Shown: in pieces, positions 63,905 to 64,000 of the stretch
How positions within the stretch are numbered: position 1 is the stretch's first letter
How the letters are laid out: each line of letters opens with the position of its first letter
From: Daphnia pulex
Lineage: Eukaryota > Arthropoda > Branchiopoda > Diplostraca > Daphniidae
Length of the DNA: 64,000 nt
NCBI RefSeq assembly: GCF_021134715.1
Contig: NC_060018.1
Coordinates: 682,001-746,000, forward strand
Direction of reading: 5' to 3'
Notes under the pieces: generated by a model
The model's input: only the letters and a program-made list of their open reading frames with translations
Database searches by the model: none
Told to the model about the DNA's origin: nothing
Program-made: the position numbers and the translations under genes

Positions 63905-64000
63905 GTAAGTAACGATCTGGAATTCTCACCCTCATCTGGCTCTTTATATTTCTGTGTCTGTCTTATTGCCGTGAGTAATTGAAGGCGGGAATTAATTTGG

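Overview
The window looks like nuclear DNA of an arthropod, most probably a Daphnia-like crustacean. The evidence is the gene content (a sulfakinin/cholecystokinin-type receptor of arthropod character, insect-style Ly6 proteins, an invertebrate-type PICK1), very short introns of mostly 59-109 bp with GT-AG ends, caaaATG start contexts, C/G-ending codons in conserved exons, and abundant GAA/CTT, GA and CA simple repeats. The species is inferred. All exon models were made by eye from reading frame, splice sites and remembered family sequences; each multi-exon model was checked for phase consistency.

Layout. Positions 1-1074 (minus) hold the 5' part of a type II membrane protein resembling glycosyltransferase family 92; it runs off the left edge. 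A 2-3 kb repeat-rich spacer ends in a TATA/Inr/CRE-like promoter at 3325-3381. PICK1 (4201-8130, plus) follows, with three alternative first coding exons. Two tandem Ly6/uPAR-type genes lie at 8735-9884 and 10612-11176; the first has its middle exon broken by a 495-bp hAT-type MITE. Next come three housekeeping genes: mitochondrial CLPX (13233-15956, plus), USE1 (16384-17413, minus, tail-to-tail with CLPX) and mitochondrial GUF1/LepA (17776-20525, plus, head-to-head with USE1). A sulfakinin/CCK-like receptor occupies 21041-34859 (minus), with eight exons and introns up to 3.9 kb.

From about 35 kb to the right edge there is little recognisable coding sequence. Exceptions are a probable small two-exon gene at 36386-36912 (minus), an orphan exon with a membrane segment near 37.4-37.6 kb (minus), a possible exon at 62435-62631 and the 5' coding exon plus candidate 17-nt microexon of a plus-strand gene leaving the right edge (63237-63904). 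The roughly 25 kb between is packed with poly-T, CTT/GAA, GA, CA/GT and other simple repeats and is probably intergenic or the 5' introns of that last gene.

The genes do not form a pathway. CLPX and GUF1 both act in mitochondrial protein homeostasis, but neighbourhood here is ordinary eukaryotic gene order. The best leads are the three-first-exon PICK1 locus, the MITE-split Ly6 gene beside an intact paralogue, alternative C-termini in Ly6-2 and the receptor, a 60-bp stop-containing intron in GUF1, and the small unassigned gene at 36.4-36.9 kb. I saw no convincing undescribed defence or mobile system.
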